This document shows positions 8,506 to 17,787 of a stretch of 64,000 nucleotides of DNA, in pieces. Made by a program: the position numbers and the translations under genes. The stretch is from Promicromonospora iranensis. GTDB taxonomy: Bacteria; Actinomycetota; Actinomycetes; Actinomycetales; Cellulomonadaceae. The stretch spans positions 372,001 through 436,000 of the forward strand of contig NZ_JAJQMN010000004.1 of NCBI RefSeq assembly GCF_028994775.1, given 5' to 3'. The notes under the pieces were generated by a model. It worked only from the letters and a program-made list of their open reading frames with translations. It was not told the DNA's origin and ran no database searches. Each line of letters opens with the position of its first letter. Positions within the stretch are counted from its first letter, which is position 1.

Positions 8506-9489
8506 ATGGACGCTCCTGGTCCCCGGCGCGCTTGGTTGCTGATGACCACCGACGGCGGGTCGCTCTATGACGATCAGCTCGGCATCGAGTACCTGTACGA
8601 CAGCAAGGTCCAGAACCACAAGCGCCTACAGGTGGGCGACCCGATCGCGCTGTGGGACGGTGCAAGGCTCCTCGGCATCTCGGTGATCGAGCAGATCGAG
8701 AAAGCTCCTGGCACCAAGACAATGCATCGGTGCCCCAAATGCGGAAAGACTCGCCCGAATCCGCCGTCGAAGGCTAAGCCACGGTTCCGGTGCTCGAACA
8801 CCACGTGCAAGGCGGAGTTCGACGCGCCGCACCTGGAGCAGGTCGACGTGACGATGTACGCGGCTCGCTACGACGCTGCGTGGACGGCGCTGGACGGGCT
8901 TCTCGACGAGGGCGAGATCCGGACGTTCATCCTCAAGAGCGGCAGCTTCAACTCCGTCCGGGAGATCGAATGGCCCGCCTTTCTACAGGCGCTGGTAAGC
9001 AAGAACGCCCACCGGGCCCTCGACCGCGTGATCGCGCGTGTGCCAGACCTGTCGTGGCCGACGGCGACCGAACCGCACCTCGAACTCGTCCACGGCTTCG
9101 AGCACTCGATCGTTCGTGTCCGCCGGGGACAGCGGAAGTTCCGGGAACACATCCTCGCCAGCCAGGGAAACAACTGCGCCTTTACCGGCGCCGCTCCCCC
9201 GCGCGTTCTTGAAGCAGGACACCTGTACAGCTACGCCCAGCTCGGGGAGCACTTCGAGCACGGTGGGCTGATGCTACGCAGGGACATCCATCGGCTCTTC
9301 GACGATGGCCTGCTCGCGGTAGACCCCACGAGGCTCCGGATCGACGTCGCTTCCGACCTGGCCGAGTACCCCCAGTACGCCGGGCTCCACGACCAACCGC
9401 TCGCGACCCAACTCCGAACCGAGCAGGTCGAGTGGCTCGACAACCACTGGCACGAACACCGCGAGCTGTCCCTGCTCGATCGCTCCTGA
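8506..9489 (+). CDS. PUA/EVE-like, Zn-ribbon and HNH endonuclease
   Basis: 327 residues from ATG 8506 (GTG 8500 is an alternative). The N terminus (about 8-65: RAWLLMTTDGG, LQVGDPIALWD, LLGISVIEQI) resembles the PUA/EVE-like fold that reads modified bases. A zinc ribbon follows with C76-x2-C79 and C96-x4-C101. The C terminus (about 205-275) is HNH_2-like: QRKFREHILASQGNNCAFTG, LEAGHLYSY, HGGLMLRRDIHRLFDDGLL. This order is typical of modification-dependent (type IV) restriction nucleases, so a defence role is likely. It stands alone between orphan genes. Confidence 0.75.
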   Translation: MDAPGPRRAWLLMTTDGGSLYDDQLGIEYLYDSKVQNHKRLQVGDPIALWDGARLLGISVIEQIEKAPGTKTMHRCPKCGKTRPNPPSKAKPRFRCSNTTCKAEFDAPHLEQVDVTMYAARYDAAWTALDGLLDEGEIRTFILKSGSFNSVREIEWPAFLQALVSKNAHRALDRVIARVPDLSWPTATEPHLELVHGFEHSIVRVRRGQRKFREHILASQGNNCAFTGAAPPRVLEAGHLYSYAQLGEHFEHGGLMLRRDIHRLFDDGLLAVDPTRLRIDVASDLAEYPQYAGLHDQPLATQLRTEQVEWLDNHWHEHRELSLLDRS

Positions 9490-9669
9490 CGTCATCAGCG
9501 CCGGGGCGAGAGACCTGGGTGCTCGTTGGCAGATCCGCTGTGCCCGGCGAGTCTTTCGTCGGATACTTCGCGAGTGCCCGCTGACCTGCTGTCGGAGACG
9601 AGCGCGGTCACCCTGTTGGTGCCCACTGCCAATGTTGCCCCGGGAGTGAGCTGCATCGGGTAGTGCTGG

Positions 9670-9927
9670 TCACCGCGGTGTCCCAAGGCTTCCCGTGGGC
9701 AGCCATTCGACGTCCCAGCCGGCCTCGGTCACGCCGAGCTCGAATTCGCTCATGCCGGCGAACCACCAGTCACCGATCGTGACCAGCGAGCCTGGCTGCC
9801 CTTCGCAGATGAGCGCGATGATCGAGCCGCTCTCGTCCGCTTCGGCAACGACGAACTTGCCCATGTACGGGCCAACGGTGAAGCGGGCGTCTCGTCGACT
9901 CATCGAGCTCGCTGCAGGGATCGACAT
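9670..9927 (-). CDS. Small unknown protein
   Basis: 85 residues from ATG 9927, with GGAG ten nt upstream; ATG 9903 would give 77 residues. The sequence (RFTVGPYMGKFVVAEADESG, GSLVTIGDWWFAGMSEFELG) looks like a small mixed alpha/beta cytoplasmic protein. It begins 4 nt after the stop of the next gene and is surely co-transcribed with it. Family not recognised; it resembles small immunity-type proteins in size and style only. Confidence 0.6.
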   Translation of the reverse strand: MSIPAASSMSRRDARFTVGPYMGKFVVAEADESGSIIALICEGQPGSLVTIGDWWFAGMSEFELGVTEAGWDVEWLPTGSLGTPR

Positions 9928-9931
9928 GTGC

Positions 9932-10354
9932 CTACCGCTCCACGTTCTGCGTGACAGCACCCTGACCGAACGCACGGTCGCGGAACGCCTGGAAGTCCGC
10001 CCACCCATCTCTGCCGCCGTCCTCGATGAACTCGCCGGACGAGCAGTCGAGCGCACGGCACCCCAGGACGTGTGCGGTCTCACGGACTACCTGGACGACG
10101 TCGTCCCCGCCGCCGCGCACGTGCAGCATGATCGACCGGACCGGGTCCTCAGCACCGATGTTGAACTCGACAGACCAGCCCGACCGCTCAAGGTCGCCCC
10201 ACGCCGGGTCGCTCAGGTCCAGGTCCACGAACGCAGCCTGCAACCGGCTGAGAACCTCGGCGACCGACCCGAGCGATGCTGGCTCGTAGTCGCGTGGGAT
10301 CTCCTCGATCGTGATCCCGGGCGGTGCGTTGAAAAGGCTGATGTCCCAGCTCAT
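9932..10354 (-). CDS. Small conserved protein, immunity-like
   Basis: 140 residues from ATG 10354. It begins MSWDISLFNAP, has a Pro/Glu-rich link (EEIPRDYEPASLG), then DLSDPAWGDLERSGWSVEFNIG and SIMLHVRGGGDDVVQVV, ending in CRALDCSSGEFIE. I recognise this as a widespread actinobacterial and proteobacterial orphan family that often sits near toxin or immunity genes. No enzyme motif is visible. It heads a two-gene unit. Confidence 0.65.
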   Translation of the reverse strand: MSWDISLFNAPPGITIEEIPRDYEPASLGSVAEVLSRLQAAFVDLDLSDPAWGDLERSGWSVEFNIGAEDPVRSIMLHVRGGGDDVVQVVRETAHVLGCRALDCSSGEFIEDGGRDGWADFQAFRDRAFGQGAVTQNVER

Positions 10355-10528
10355 GGTGCGGCTCCTTCTCGATGTCTCGCAACGACACGCACCGTAGCGG
10401 TACCCGCCGACATTCCCGCTGAAGTCGATGTCGGCAAGCGCGAGGTTCACTTCCACCGTGAACACGTTCTGTGGCGCGACGTGGAGCGAGCGTGTCGGGG
10501 CAGGTCTCGGAGTCGCTGTTGATAGTGA

Positions 10529-11284
10529 TCAGACGCAGTCCCAGGTAAGGCGGCCTTCGAGTGTGTCGTGGGAGAGGAAGACGTAGGCGGTGCCGCCGCC
10601 GAAGTTCAGGGCGTACGGGTCGTCGTCGGTTCCTTCGGCGCCGTCGAGCTGGAGAAAGAACCGCCACGACATGGCGCCGGGCGGGACCGACGGGAGGTGC
10701 GGCTGCCAGAACACCGGTGTGCCACCGACGTAGCTGCGGGTCGTGTCGGCGCTGTCGTCGACCTCTTCGTACGGGTCGGGGTACAGCCCGCGCCGCTCGG
10801 CATCGCCTTCTGCGGCCTTCGCGTCGAGGAAGCCGTCCGTAGCCCGGTCCAGGGAGGTGAGGTCGACGGACAGCTCGACCGGTACCTCGTCATCCCAGGT
10901 GGTCCCTCGGGTCCACAGCGTGGGACCGGTGGCAGCATCTACGGTACGCACGACGTCGGGAACGCGGCCGCCGGGTTGGATGATGACGGCGTTCTCGCCC
11001 GCCTCGGGGTCCCAGGTCTCGCGCAGCCCGGGGTCCTCGGCCGTCATGAACAGGTACGCGATCCGGCCATCACTCTGCGGAACGGGAAACTGCCCGATGA
11101 ACATCATGAGGGCACCGTCGGTCCGCGACAGCGGCCACCGCGGCGCTTCGAGCCAGACCGGCTGTCCCCCCAGCTTCGCATCGGGCGTGGTGATGGGTTC
11201 TGCGGCGGGACGGAAGGACATCCCCAGGCGCGGGGTGAGCCACGCATCGCACGCGCCGGCGACCGTACTGGTGAGCTGCTGCAC
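10529..11284 (-). CDS. DUF1963 (YwqG-like) protein
   Basis: 251 residues from GTG 11284. DUF1963 features: KLGGQPVWLEAPRWPLS near residue 40, MMFIGQFPVPQ, AYLFMT, GENAVIIQPGG, and a late FFLQLDG and NFGGGTAYVFLS. These proteins form paired beta-sheets and are found with toxin and antitoxin-like genes, but their biochemical role is not settled. Cytoplasmic, no membrane segment. A CAGGAT hexamer lies 7 nt before the start. Confidence 0.85.
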   Translation of the reverse strand: MQQLTSTVAGACDAWLTPRLGMSFRPAAEPITTPDAKLGGQPVWLEAPRWPLSRTDGALMMFIGQFPVPQSDGRIAYLFMTAEDPGLRETWDPEAGENAVIIQPGGRVPDVVRTVDAATGPTLWTRGTTWDDEVPVELSVDLTSLDRATDGFLDAKAAEGDAERRGLYPDPYEEVDDSADTTRSYVGGTPVFWQPHLPSVPPGAMSWRFFLQLDGAEGTDDDPYALNFGGGTAYVFLSHDTLEGRLTWDCV

Positions 11285-11712
11285 GGACGCAATCCTGCCG
11301 CAAGCGTGAAACCCTTTCGGCGCTCGGGGCGATGCTCAGGCGCGACCCATGGTGCCCAGCCACAGGGCATGTGCGTCAGTAGCGTTCACCTGCGGATGGC
11401 GCAGGCCAACTTCTCGATGGGTTTGATCGTCGTGCAGGGAGATTCAAGGAAGTGACGCAGCCTCCGCCGTCATCCAATGTCCCTGCACACGACCACACCA
11501 CGCTTCGCTGGGCCGGCGGTTGCAGGCGCCAAAGTTCTATTCGTATCCGGTCGCCCGCACCAGGATTTCAGCGACGTCGGCCCACGACGGTTGCCGTCCA
11601 TACCTACCGCTGTCGAGAACACCATCGGGACACGCCCGATTCGCGCTCCCGCGGCTACGTACAGTTCCGGCTGCTGAGATCAGGGACCCGGGACTACGGA
11701 TAGCGTTGGAAC
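11285..11712. other. Intergenic region, no gene recognised
   Basis: 428 bp between two divergent genes. The only signal I support is TAGCGT at 11701-11706, 6 nt before the next start codon. Short open frames on both strands have no protein-like character. Confidence 0.5.
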
Positions 11713-12357
11713 GTGCCTGCAATCGATCCGGACAGTTTGCTTAACGCCCTCATAACGAGCGTGGCAGTACGAGTCTCGGAACCAGGGAGCGATCCCTATG
11801 GCATCGGGATGGACACGTTGGGCGACGTGTATCGCCTCGTTCCCGCCACCGCGACACATGCGGACGCGGCTTACATCCTCTGGGCAGAACTCACTGACAT
11901 TGATGACGCCCCGCGAGTGAGCGCGCCGAAGCTGGCAGCCGAACTGACCAGGCTTGCTGCCCGTGAATGGCTTGACGTCGACACCGCCGACCGGAACTCG
12001 GTCAGCGCTTACTTCCTTCGCTGGGCCAGCCCTATGTTGTTGACGCGAGAACTCTTCGACAGGCCCGACGCCGACTGCGCGTGGCGCGCTGAGTACTACG
12101 CCTACCTGGAGCGAGAAATTCAACGCGTGCTACGCGTGCACGACGAGCGGATCCCAGCACCCGACCGTGACGCGACCACGGAATACCTCGCGGTGGCTGA
12201 GTACGGCCTCGCCCTCGAACACATCACCCATGCCCTCAGCGAGCATGAGATAGCAACAACCGAGCGTGACTTGCGTCGACTCCGTTGGATCACCGAGCTG
12301 ATGGGCAGCGAGCACGCCCAACGCGACATCGCAACGATCCCCGTCATCGCAGACTGA
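11713..12357 (+). CDS. Unknown helical protein
   Basis: 214 residues from GTG 11713, chosen because TAGCGT stands 6 nt upstream, as in several other genes here. The N-terminal half is mixed. The end (EYLAVAEYGLALEHITHALSEHEI, then RLRWITELMGSE) resembles the tail of MafI-type immunity proteins, which have this Glu/Ala-rich amphipathic helix pair. The rest matches nothing I know. Possible immunity or regulatory protein. Confidence 0.6.
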   Translation: MPAIDPDSLLNALITSVAVRVSEPGSDPYGIGMDTLGDVYRLVPATATHADAAYILWAELTDIDDAPRVSAPKLAAELTRLAAREWLDVDTADRNSVSAYFLRWASPMLLTRELFDRPDADCAWRAEYYAYLEREIQRVLRVHDERIPAPDRDATTEYLAVAEYGLALEHITHALSEHEIATTERDLRRLRWITELMGSEHAQRDIATIPVIAD

Positions 12358-12371
12358 CCAGCCACCGGTCA

Positions 12372-12674
12372 TCAAGTCCCGACGCTCGTCTCAGGAGCAG
12401 GGCGTCGTGCCCATGACGTCCGATCCGCACCCTCCCACCAGTCCGGGATCGGCCGCTCGTACAGGATGACGATCGCCCAGTAGTACGCGTCCTCGTGCAA
12501 GACGATGTCTTCAGGGCCACTGAGATCCAGCCCTCCCCACTGGCAGTTCACCCTCGCGACCGCCTCCACGCGAGTGACTCCGTGCACGGTGACAAGTTCG
12601 TCCACGATCTCGTCGACAAGTTCGTAGGTCTCTGAGGACGTCGAAAATGTGAACTCAGCGCCAGCCCTAGTCAC
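12372..12674 (-). CDS. Small conserved protein
   Basis: 100 residues from GTG 12674. Core motif: DEIVDELVTVHGVTRVEAVARVNCQW, then GPEDIVLHEDAYYWAIVILYE and PDWW. This is a recurring small actinobacterial family with an acidic amphipathic helix and a Trp-rich end; its role is unknown. It converges on the preceding gene with a 14-bp gap. Confidence 0.65.
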   Translation of the reverse strand: MTRAGAEFTFSTSSETYELVDEIVDELVTVHGVTRVEAVARVNCQWGGLDLSGPEDIVLHEDAYYWAIVILYERPIPDWWEGADRTSWARRPAPETSVGT

Positions 12675-12886
12675 GATTGGCCTCGCTCCGCTTCCGCACC
12701 TTTGGATATTGATGGTGCTGCCAAGTAGCCGGTCGAACCATGCTGCCCGGGGCCGGCCGCGTCGAGCGTAACGCCTACAGTGTCCACACGATCAGCAAGA
12801 CGACCAATATGGCAGTTCGGCATTCATCGTCCAGGGAGTTGGCTGCGCACCTACGGCATAGAGCCGGAACCCCGAAAGGAGCCCTC

Positions 12887-13099
12887 ATGCCGCACGTCAG
12901 CCCACCACCCACCCATCCCACCCGCCTGGTCCCACTGGCCGACGCCGCCGAGTACTTTCACGTGTCCGTCAAGACGCTGCGTCGCCGAATCGCAGATGGC
13001 ACCATCGCGGGCTACCGAGTAGGCCGGCTCATCCGGGTCGACCTCGATGAACTGACACAGAGCCTTATTGTCGCGATCCCATCAGCGCGTTCCGCGTGA
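12887..13099 (+). CDS. Excisionase-like HTH protein
   Basis: 70 residues from ATG 12887, preceded by AAAGGAG at ideal distance. A single helix-turn-helix of the excisionase/MerR-like type: PLADAAEYFHVSVKTLRRRI followed by DGTIAGYRVGRLIRVD. Such small proteins act as excisionases or directionality factors for neighbouring tyrosine integrases. Here it converges on the integrase, with a strong hairpin between them, rather than preceding it in one operon. Confidence 0.8.
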   Translation: MPHVSPPPTHPTRLVPLADAAEYFHVSVKTLRRRIADGTIAGYRVGRLIRVDLDELTQSLIVAIPSARSA

Positions 13100-13140
13100 G
13101 CCCCGGACCGATCGCGGCAGCGCGCACCTTGCGACCACAG

Positions 13141-13173
13141 TGGCTGGGCCTCCTCGCGAAGGAGGCCCAGCCA
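13141..13173. terminator. Bidirectional hairpin between xis and integrase
   Basis: A perfect 14-bp stem (13141-13154 with 13160-13173) and a 5-nt loop. It lies between the convergent excisionase (ends 13099) and integrase (ends 13182) genes, so it can terminate both. Confidence 0.85.
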
Positions 13174-13181
13174 CTCGAGCA

Positions 13182-14495
13182 TCAAGCAGCCCTGTTCCTT
13201 TCGGAATTCGCGCGCTCCTTCTCCAGCCGGATCTCCTCCCCCGCCGTCACACTCATTCGCGCAGCGAGCTCGATATCCCGAGCCATCGTCGCCTTCTGGT
13301 ACCGCAGCACTACCGTCACGTCGGAGTGTCCGCCTCGACGCATGAGCTCAGCCAGGGTCGCTCCCTCCTGCGCGATCCGGGTCAGCCCGGTGTGCCTCAG
13401 GTCGTGGAACCGATAACCGTCTGGAAGTCCCGCCACCGCGCCCCGAGCGACCGCCCAGATGCCGTTCCATCGCGACGCCGAGAGGTACTGGGTACCCCGC
13501 ACTCGGCTCGGCACCACCGGCGCCGTCCGTCCCCGACCCACGTGCAGGTCGAGGTGCTCGCGCAGCCGCTCGATCATGAGCGGCGGGACCGACATCGACC
13601 GGTGGCCACTGTCCGACTTCGGGTCGGTGAGCTTGCCCGTGCTCCCGTTCTTCTGCCGCCGCACGTACAGAGTCGCGGCGGTCCGGTCGCTGTTCCAGAC
13701 GATGTCGTGCCGCTGCAGTCCCAGCGCCTCCCCGCGGCGCAGCTGGCACCACGCGGCGAACAGCACGGCGATCCGCCACAGCTCCGGCACCGCCTCGTAG
13801 AGCGCGTCGACCTGGCTCGGCGTGGCGACGTCGTCCTCAGGCGTGTGGGCGTCGTTGTGCCGCACGGACTTCCGGGTCGGTGTCGACACGTCCGGCATCT
13901 TCCCGAGCAGCCCGTCACGCACCGCCGCCCGGAGGATCATCTTCAGCACGTCGACGGCGTCGCCGGCGATCCCGTTGTGCGGGGCGTCCTCCTTGAGCAC
14001 CGAGGGCATGGCGACGAGCTTGATCACGAGAGCACGCACACGTTCGGTGTCGATCTCCCGCACCTTCACGTCCCCGAGCGGCCCCATGAGGTAGTTGCGC
14101 ACCCGCCCTCGGTACGCGAGCACGGTCCCCGGTCGGCGCAGCTTGCCACCCTTGCCGGGCTCGGTCGCGATGCGTTCCAGCCACCGCTCGGCGTACTCGC
14201 GGAACGTCACGTCCCGCGCGGCCGCAGCCTCCGCAGCGGCCCGGCGCCGTCGGACAGCCTCGTCGGGCGGGAGCCACTCCCCTCGGCTGATCGCGGCGTG
14301 CACCCCGTTGAGCCACTCGCGTGCGTCCCCCTTGGTGAGGAACGTCAGTGGCTTGTCGTCCTCGGTCCGCGCCGAGTAGGTCTTGTCGTCCGGCCCCGTG
14401 TAGCGGGCCTGCCAGCGCTTCGAGGGCAGCCTCCGCAGGCTCCCCCACGCCTCGCGACGCTGCCTGGCCGTCGTATCGCTCCTCGTCATCCCCAT
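13182..14495 (-). CDS. Tyrosine-type site-specific integrase
   Basis: 437 residues from ATG 14495, with an AGGAGG site 8 nt upstream. The N-terminal arm-binding part (WQARYTGPDDKTYSA) and the SAM-like core-binding domain (about 95-200) precede a catalytic domain with Arg254 in QLRRGEALGL, His364-Arg367 in HDLRHTG, His390 in GGHSD and nucleophile Tyr399 in VLRYQ. All catalytic residues are present, so it should be active. It probably integrates the accessory region to its left; its upstream side faces the 3' end of lpdA. Confidence 0.95.
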   Translation of the reverse strand: MGMTRSDTTARQRREAWGSLRRLPSKRWQARYTGPDDKTYSARTEDDKPLTFLTKGDAREWLNGVHAAISRGEWLPPDEAVRRRRAAAEAAAARDVTFREYAERWLERIATEPGKGGKLRRPGTVLAYRGRVRNYLMGPLGDVKVREIDTERVRALVIKLVAMPSVLKEDAPHNGIAGDAVDVLKMILRAAVRDGLLGKMPDVSTPTRKSVRHNDAHTPEDDVATPSQVDALYEAVPELWRIAVLFAAWCQLRRGEALGLQRHDIVWNSDRTAATLYVRRQKNGSTGKLTDPKSDSGHRSMSVPPLMIERLREHLDLHVGRGRTAPVVPSRVRGTQYLSASRWNGIWAVARGAVAGLPDGYRFHDLRHTGLTRIAQEGATLAELMRRGGHSDVTVVLRYQKATMARDIELAARMSVTAGEEIRLEKERANSERNRAA

Positions 14496-14603
14496 CGGTC
14501 AACCTCCTGGTTCGTGTCCGTCGTCGTGCCATCCCCGTGCCATAAGTGGTGGGAATTTCGGACCGTTCACGTCCATAGGTGTCCACGACACCCCGGCACG
14601 CGA

Positions 14604-14643
14604 AGAGGCCCGGAACCGCGGAATTCCGCGGATCCGGGCCTCT
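14604..14643 (-). terminator. Terminator of lpdA
   Basis: A 20-bp inverted repeat with one mismatch and almost no loop (centre between 14623 and 14624), 38 bp after the lpdA stop. It is the last core-genome feature before the integrase and could mark the edge of the inserted element. Confidence 0.85.
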
Positions 14644-14680
14644 GACCAGGTTCGACTCCCGAGAAACCGGGAGACTGGTC

Positions 14681-16084
14681 TCAGAAGTTGATCATGTGCC
14701 CAGCAATACCGTGCACCGTCTCCTGCACCGACTCCGACAGCGTCGGGTGGGTGTGCACGTTGCGCGCCACCTCGTCTGCGGTGAGGTCCCACTTCTGCGC
14801 GAGCGTCAGCTCGGGCAGCAGCTCGGAGACGTCCGGGCCGATCATGTGGGCGCCCAGGATCTCGTTGTACTTGGCGTCGGCGACGAGCTTGACGAAGCCC
14901 GTGGTGTCGCCGAGGCCGTGCGCCTTGCCGTTGGCCATCGTCGGGAAGGACGACACCTTGACGTCGTAGCCCTCGTCGCGAGCCTGCTGCTCGGTGAGGC
15001 CGAAGGACGCGACCTGCGGGGAGCAGAACGTGGCGCGCGGCATCATCCGGTAGTCACCCAGCGGCTGCGTCTCGGCACCGGCGATCGTCTCGGAGGCGAC
15101 GACACCCTGCGCCTCGGCGACGTGCGCCAGCATGAGCTTGGCGGTGACGTCACCGATGGCGTAGATGTGCGGCACGTTGGTGCGCATGTACTCGTCGATG
15201 GCGATGGCGCCGCGGTCGGTGAGCTCCACGCCCGTGTTCTCGAGGCCGAACCCGCTGACGTTGGGCGCGAAGCCGACGGCCATGAGGACCTTGTCGACCA
15301 CGAGCTCGCCCGGCTTGTCGTCCTTGACGCCCTTGTAGGAGACGGTGACCGACGAGCCGTCGTCCTTGACGGTCTGGACGGCGGTCGAGGTCAGGAGCTT
15401 GATGCCGAGCTTCTTGTACTGCTTGGCGATCTCCTTGGAGACGTCGGCGTCCTCGTTCGGCAGCGCACGGTCGAGGAACTCGATGATCGTGACGTCCACG
15501 CCGTAGTTCTTCAGGACGTAGCCGAACTCCATGCCGATGGCGCCGGCGCCGACGATCGCGATCGACTTGGGCAGCTCTCGCGTGAGGATCTGCTCCTCGT
15601 AGGTCACGACGTTCGAGGACAGCTCGACGCCCGGCAGCAGGCGCACCTCGGAACCCGTCGCGATGATGGCGTTGTCGAAGGTCACGGTCTCGGTGCCGCC
15701 CTTGTTGAGGGCCACCTCGATGGTGTTCGCGTCGCGGAACGTGCCGCGGCCGTCGAGCTCCGTGATCTTGTTCTTCTTCATCAGGAAGTGCACGCCCTTG
15801 ACGCGGCCGCCGGCCACGTCGCGCGAGCGGTCGAATGCCTTGCCGAAGTCGAACGTGACGTCTCCGGTCATGCCGAAGAGGTCCTTCTGGTGGTTGAAGA
15901 TGTGGGCCAGCTCAGCGTTGCGGAGCAGAGCCTTGGAAGGGATGCAGCCCACGTTGAGGCAGACACCACCCCAATACTTCTCCTCGATGATCGCAACGGA
16001 CTTACCGAGCTGGGCAGCGCGGATCGCGGCGACGTAGCCGCCGGGGCCCGCACCGAGGAGTACGACGTCGTAGTGGGAAGCCAT
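14681..16084 (-). CDS. lpdA: Dihydrolipoyl dehydrogenase
   Basis: 467 residues. Re-oxidises protein-bound dihydrolipoamide with NAD+, serving the pyruvate and 2-oxoglutarate dehydrogenase complexes. FAD-binding GAGPGG (11-16), redox pair C42/C47 in [13 protein letters not shown]-binding [13 protein letters not shown]-binding YAIGDV and the C-terminal HTHPTLSE with the catalytic His-Glu dyad. Length is normal. TACCCT lies 6 nt before the ATG, suggesting a leaderless mRNA. A strong hairpin terminates it at 14604-14643. Confidence 0.97.
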   Translation of the reverse strand: MASHYDVVLLGAGPGGYVAAIRAAQLGKSVAIIEEKYWGGVCLNVGCIPSKALLRNAELAHIFNHQKDLFGMTGDVTFDFGKAFDRSRDVAGGRVKGVHFLMKKNKITELDGRGTFRDANTIEVALNKGGTETVTFDNAIIATGSEVRLLPGVELSSNVVTYEEQILTRELPKSIAIVGAGAIGMEFGYVLKNYGVDVTIIEFLDRALPNEDADVSKEIAKQYKKLGIKLLTSTAVQTVKDDGSSVTVSYKGVKDDKPGELVVDKVLMAVGFAPNVSGFGLENTGVELTDRGAIAIDEYMRTNVPHIYAIGDVTAKLMLAHVAEAQGVVASETIAGAETQPLGDYRMMPRATFCSPQVASFGLTEQQARDEGYDVKVSSFPTMANGKAHGLGDTTGFVKLVADAKYNEILGAHMIGPDVSELLPELTLAQKWDLTADEVARNVHTHPTLSESVQETVHGIAGHMINF

Positions 16085-16196
16085 GGGACTAGGGTATTAG
16101 TGTGCGCGAATCGTGGTGACGTGACTTCGGTCTCGTTACCGCTACGACCTCGGCGAGCCTGTCCCATCGAACCGGACACGGGCCCGCGCGGCGCCC

Positions 16197-16712
16197 TCAG
16201 CGCACGCTGTCGACGCCCAGGTTCGCCAGGGCGTCGGCCCGCTCGTTGCCCGGGTCGCCGGCGTGACCCTTGACCCAGACCCAGCTGACCTGGTGCTCGG
16301 CCACCTCGGCGTCGAGCTCCTGCCACAGGTCCACGTTCTTGACCGGCTGCTTGGACGCCGTCTTCCAGCCGTTGCGCTTCCAGCCCTTGATCCAGGTCTT
16401 CATGCCGTTCATCACGTACGACGAGTCGACGTGGATGATGACCGTGCTGGGACGCTTGAGCGCCCGCAGCGCCTCGACCACGGCCTTGAGCTCCATGCGG
16501 TTGTTCGTGGTGACCTTCTCACCGCCGAACAGCTCCTTCTCGTGCTCGCCGAAGCGCAGCAGCGCGCCCCATCCGCCCAGGCCCGGGTTCCCCTTGCAGG
16601 CCCCGTCGGTCCACATCTCCACAGTGCCCTGCAGGGCCGTGTCACTCTCGGTGCTGCTGGTCTCCACTGTGCTGATGCTCTCGGTCTTGGTGCTCTCGAC
16701 GGCGCTGGTCAC
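16197..16712 (-). CDS. rnhA: Ribonuclease HI
   Basis: 171 residues from GTG 16712. Degrades RNA in RNA-DNA hybrids. Active-site carboxylates Asp36 ([12 protein letters not shown]), Glu74 (NNRMELKA), Asp96 (IHVDSSYV) and Asp160 (NERADALAN), with His150 in [10 protein letters not shown]. About 30 Ser/Thr-rich residues precede the fold. The start is supported by TAGGGT placed 6 nt upstream, a leaderless arrangement. Confidence 0.95.
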   Translation of the reverse strand: MTSAVESTKTESISTVETSSTESDTALQGTVEMWTDGACKGNPGLGGWGALLRFGEHEKELFGGEKVTTNNRMELKAVVEALRALKRPSTVIIHVDSSYVMNGMKTWIKGWKRNGWKTASKQPVKNVDLWQELDAEVAEHQVSWVWVKGHAGDPGNERADALANLGVDSVR

Positions 16713-16796
16713 CGCCTCACCCTAATGGTGTCAGTGGCTCGGCGTAGCGTGGTGGACGACGTCGGACGAGCACTCTGCGCCACTCGGAGGAACGGT

Positions 16797-17678
16797 ATGA
16801 AGTTCGGATTCATCAGCAGCTTCGGCACGATCGACCAGCATGTCGCTCTCGCACGCGAGACCGAGGAGCACGGCTGGGACGGCTTCTTCACCTGGGATGC
16901 GATCAGCATGGACGGCGAATGGGCCATGCCGGTCTACGACCCGTTCTCGGTCCTCGCCGCCGCTGCCGCCGTCACGGAGCGCATCACGCTCGGCGCGATG
17001 GTGTTCGCGATCCCCCGGCACCGCCCGTGGGAGCTCGCGCAACGCGCGCTCACCGTGGACCGCCTGTCCGGCGGGCGCCTGGTGCTGCCCGTGGGCGTCG
17101 GCGTGACCGACGACCGTGGCTTCACCTCCGTCCCGGGCCAGGCGACGGGCCTGAAGGAGCGGGCGGCCCAGCTGGACGAGACGCTGGCCTGGCTCGAGAA
17201 GTCCTGGTCCGGGGAAGCCTTCGAGTTCCGCGGGGAACACATCAACACCGGCCCGTTCCGCTTTCCCGAGCAGCCGGTGAACGGCCGTATCCCGGTGTGG
17301 CCGGTCGGCGTCTGGGACGCGGAGCGACCGCCCGCCAAGAACCTGCGGCGAACGCTGCGCTGGGACGGGATAGTCCCGCAGCTGCGCGGCACGGCGGACG
17401 ACCTGACGACGGAGGACATCACCGGACTGGTCGACTGGCTCACGGCACACCGGTCTGACCAGGCCGGGACGGACGGCACGGAGAGCTCCGGTGCCGACCG
17501 GCCGTTCGAGATCATCCTGCAGGGCAAGCTCTCGACCGACCCCGCCGAGGCCGCCGAGCAGGCCCGCATCATGGCCGACGCGGGCGTCACCTGGTGGATC
17601 GAGTCGTGGTGGGACCCCTCGAAGGACTCGCCGGAGTCTCTCCTCGAGAAGGTGCGCCAAGGACCGCCCGCTATCTGA
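16797..17678 (+). CDS. LLM-class flavin-dependent oxidoreductase
   Basis: 293 residues from ATG 16797, with GGAGG six nt upstream. The luciferase-like TIM barrel is shown by MKFGFISSF, ARETEEHGWDGFFTWDA, ITLGAMVFAIPRHRPWELA and LSGGRLVLPVGVGVTD. It should use F420 or FMN. The substrate is not predictable. Monocistronic, divergent from rnhA. Confidence 0.85.
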   Translation: MKFGFISSFGTIDQHVALARETEEHGWDGFFTWDAISMDGEWAMPVYDPFSVLAAAAAVTERITLGAMVFAIPRHRPWELAQRALTVDRLSGGRLVLPVGVGVTDDRGFTSVPGQATGLKERAAQLDETLAWLEKSWSGEAFEFRGEHINTGPFRFPEQPVNGRIPVWPVGVWDAERPPAKNLRRTLRWDGIVPQLRGTADDLTTEDITGLVDWLTAHRSDQAGTDGTESSGADRPFEIILQGKLSTDPAEAAEQARIMADAGVTWWIESWWDPSKDSPESLLEKVRQGPPAI

Positions 17679-17787
17679 TCCACCGCTTCCACTCCGCGGA
17701 ATCCCTCTTCCATTTGTGTCCATCTTGTGCTTAGTGTCCCTGGGCAACGGATCCCGAGCCACGGGACCGGACGCACTGGGAGGCTGC

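Noticed and set aside
14579-16273. A 564-residue open frame antisense to lpdA
   Set aside because: Shadow of a fully conserved dihydrolipoyl dehydrogenase; no motif of its own.
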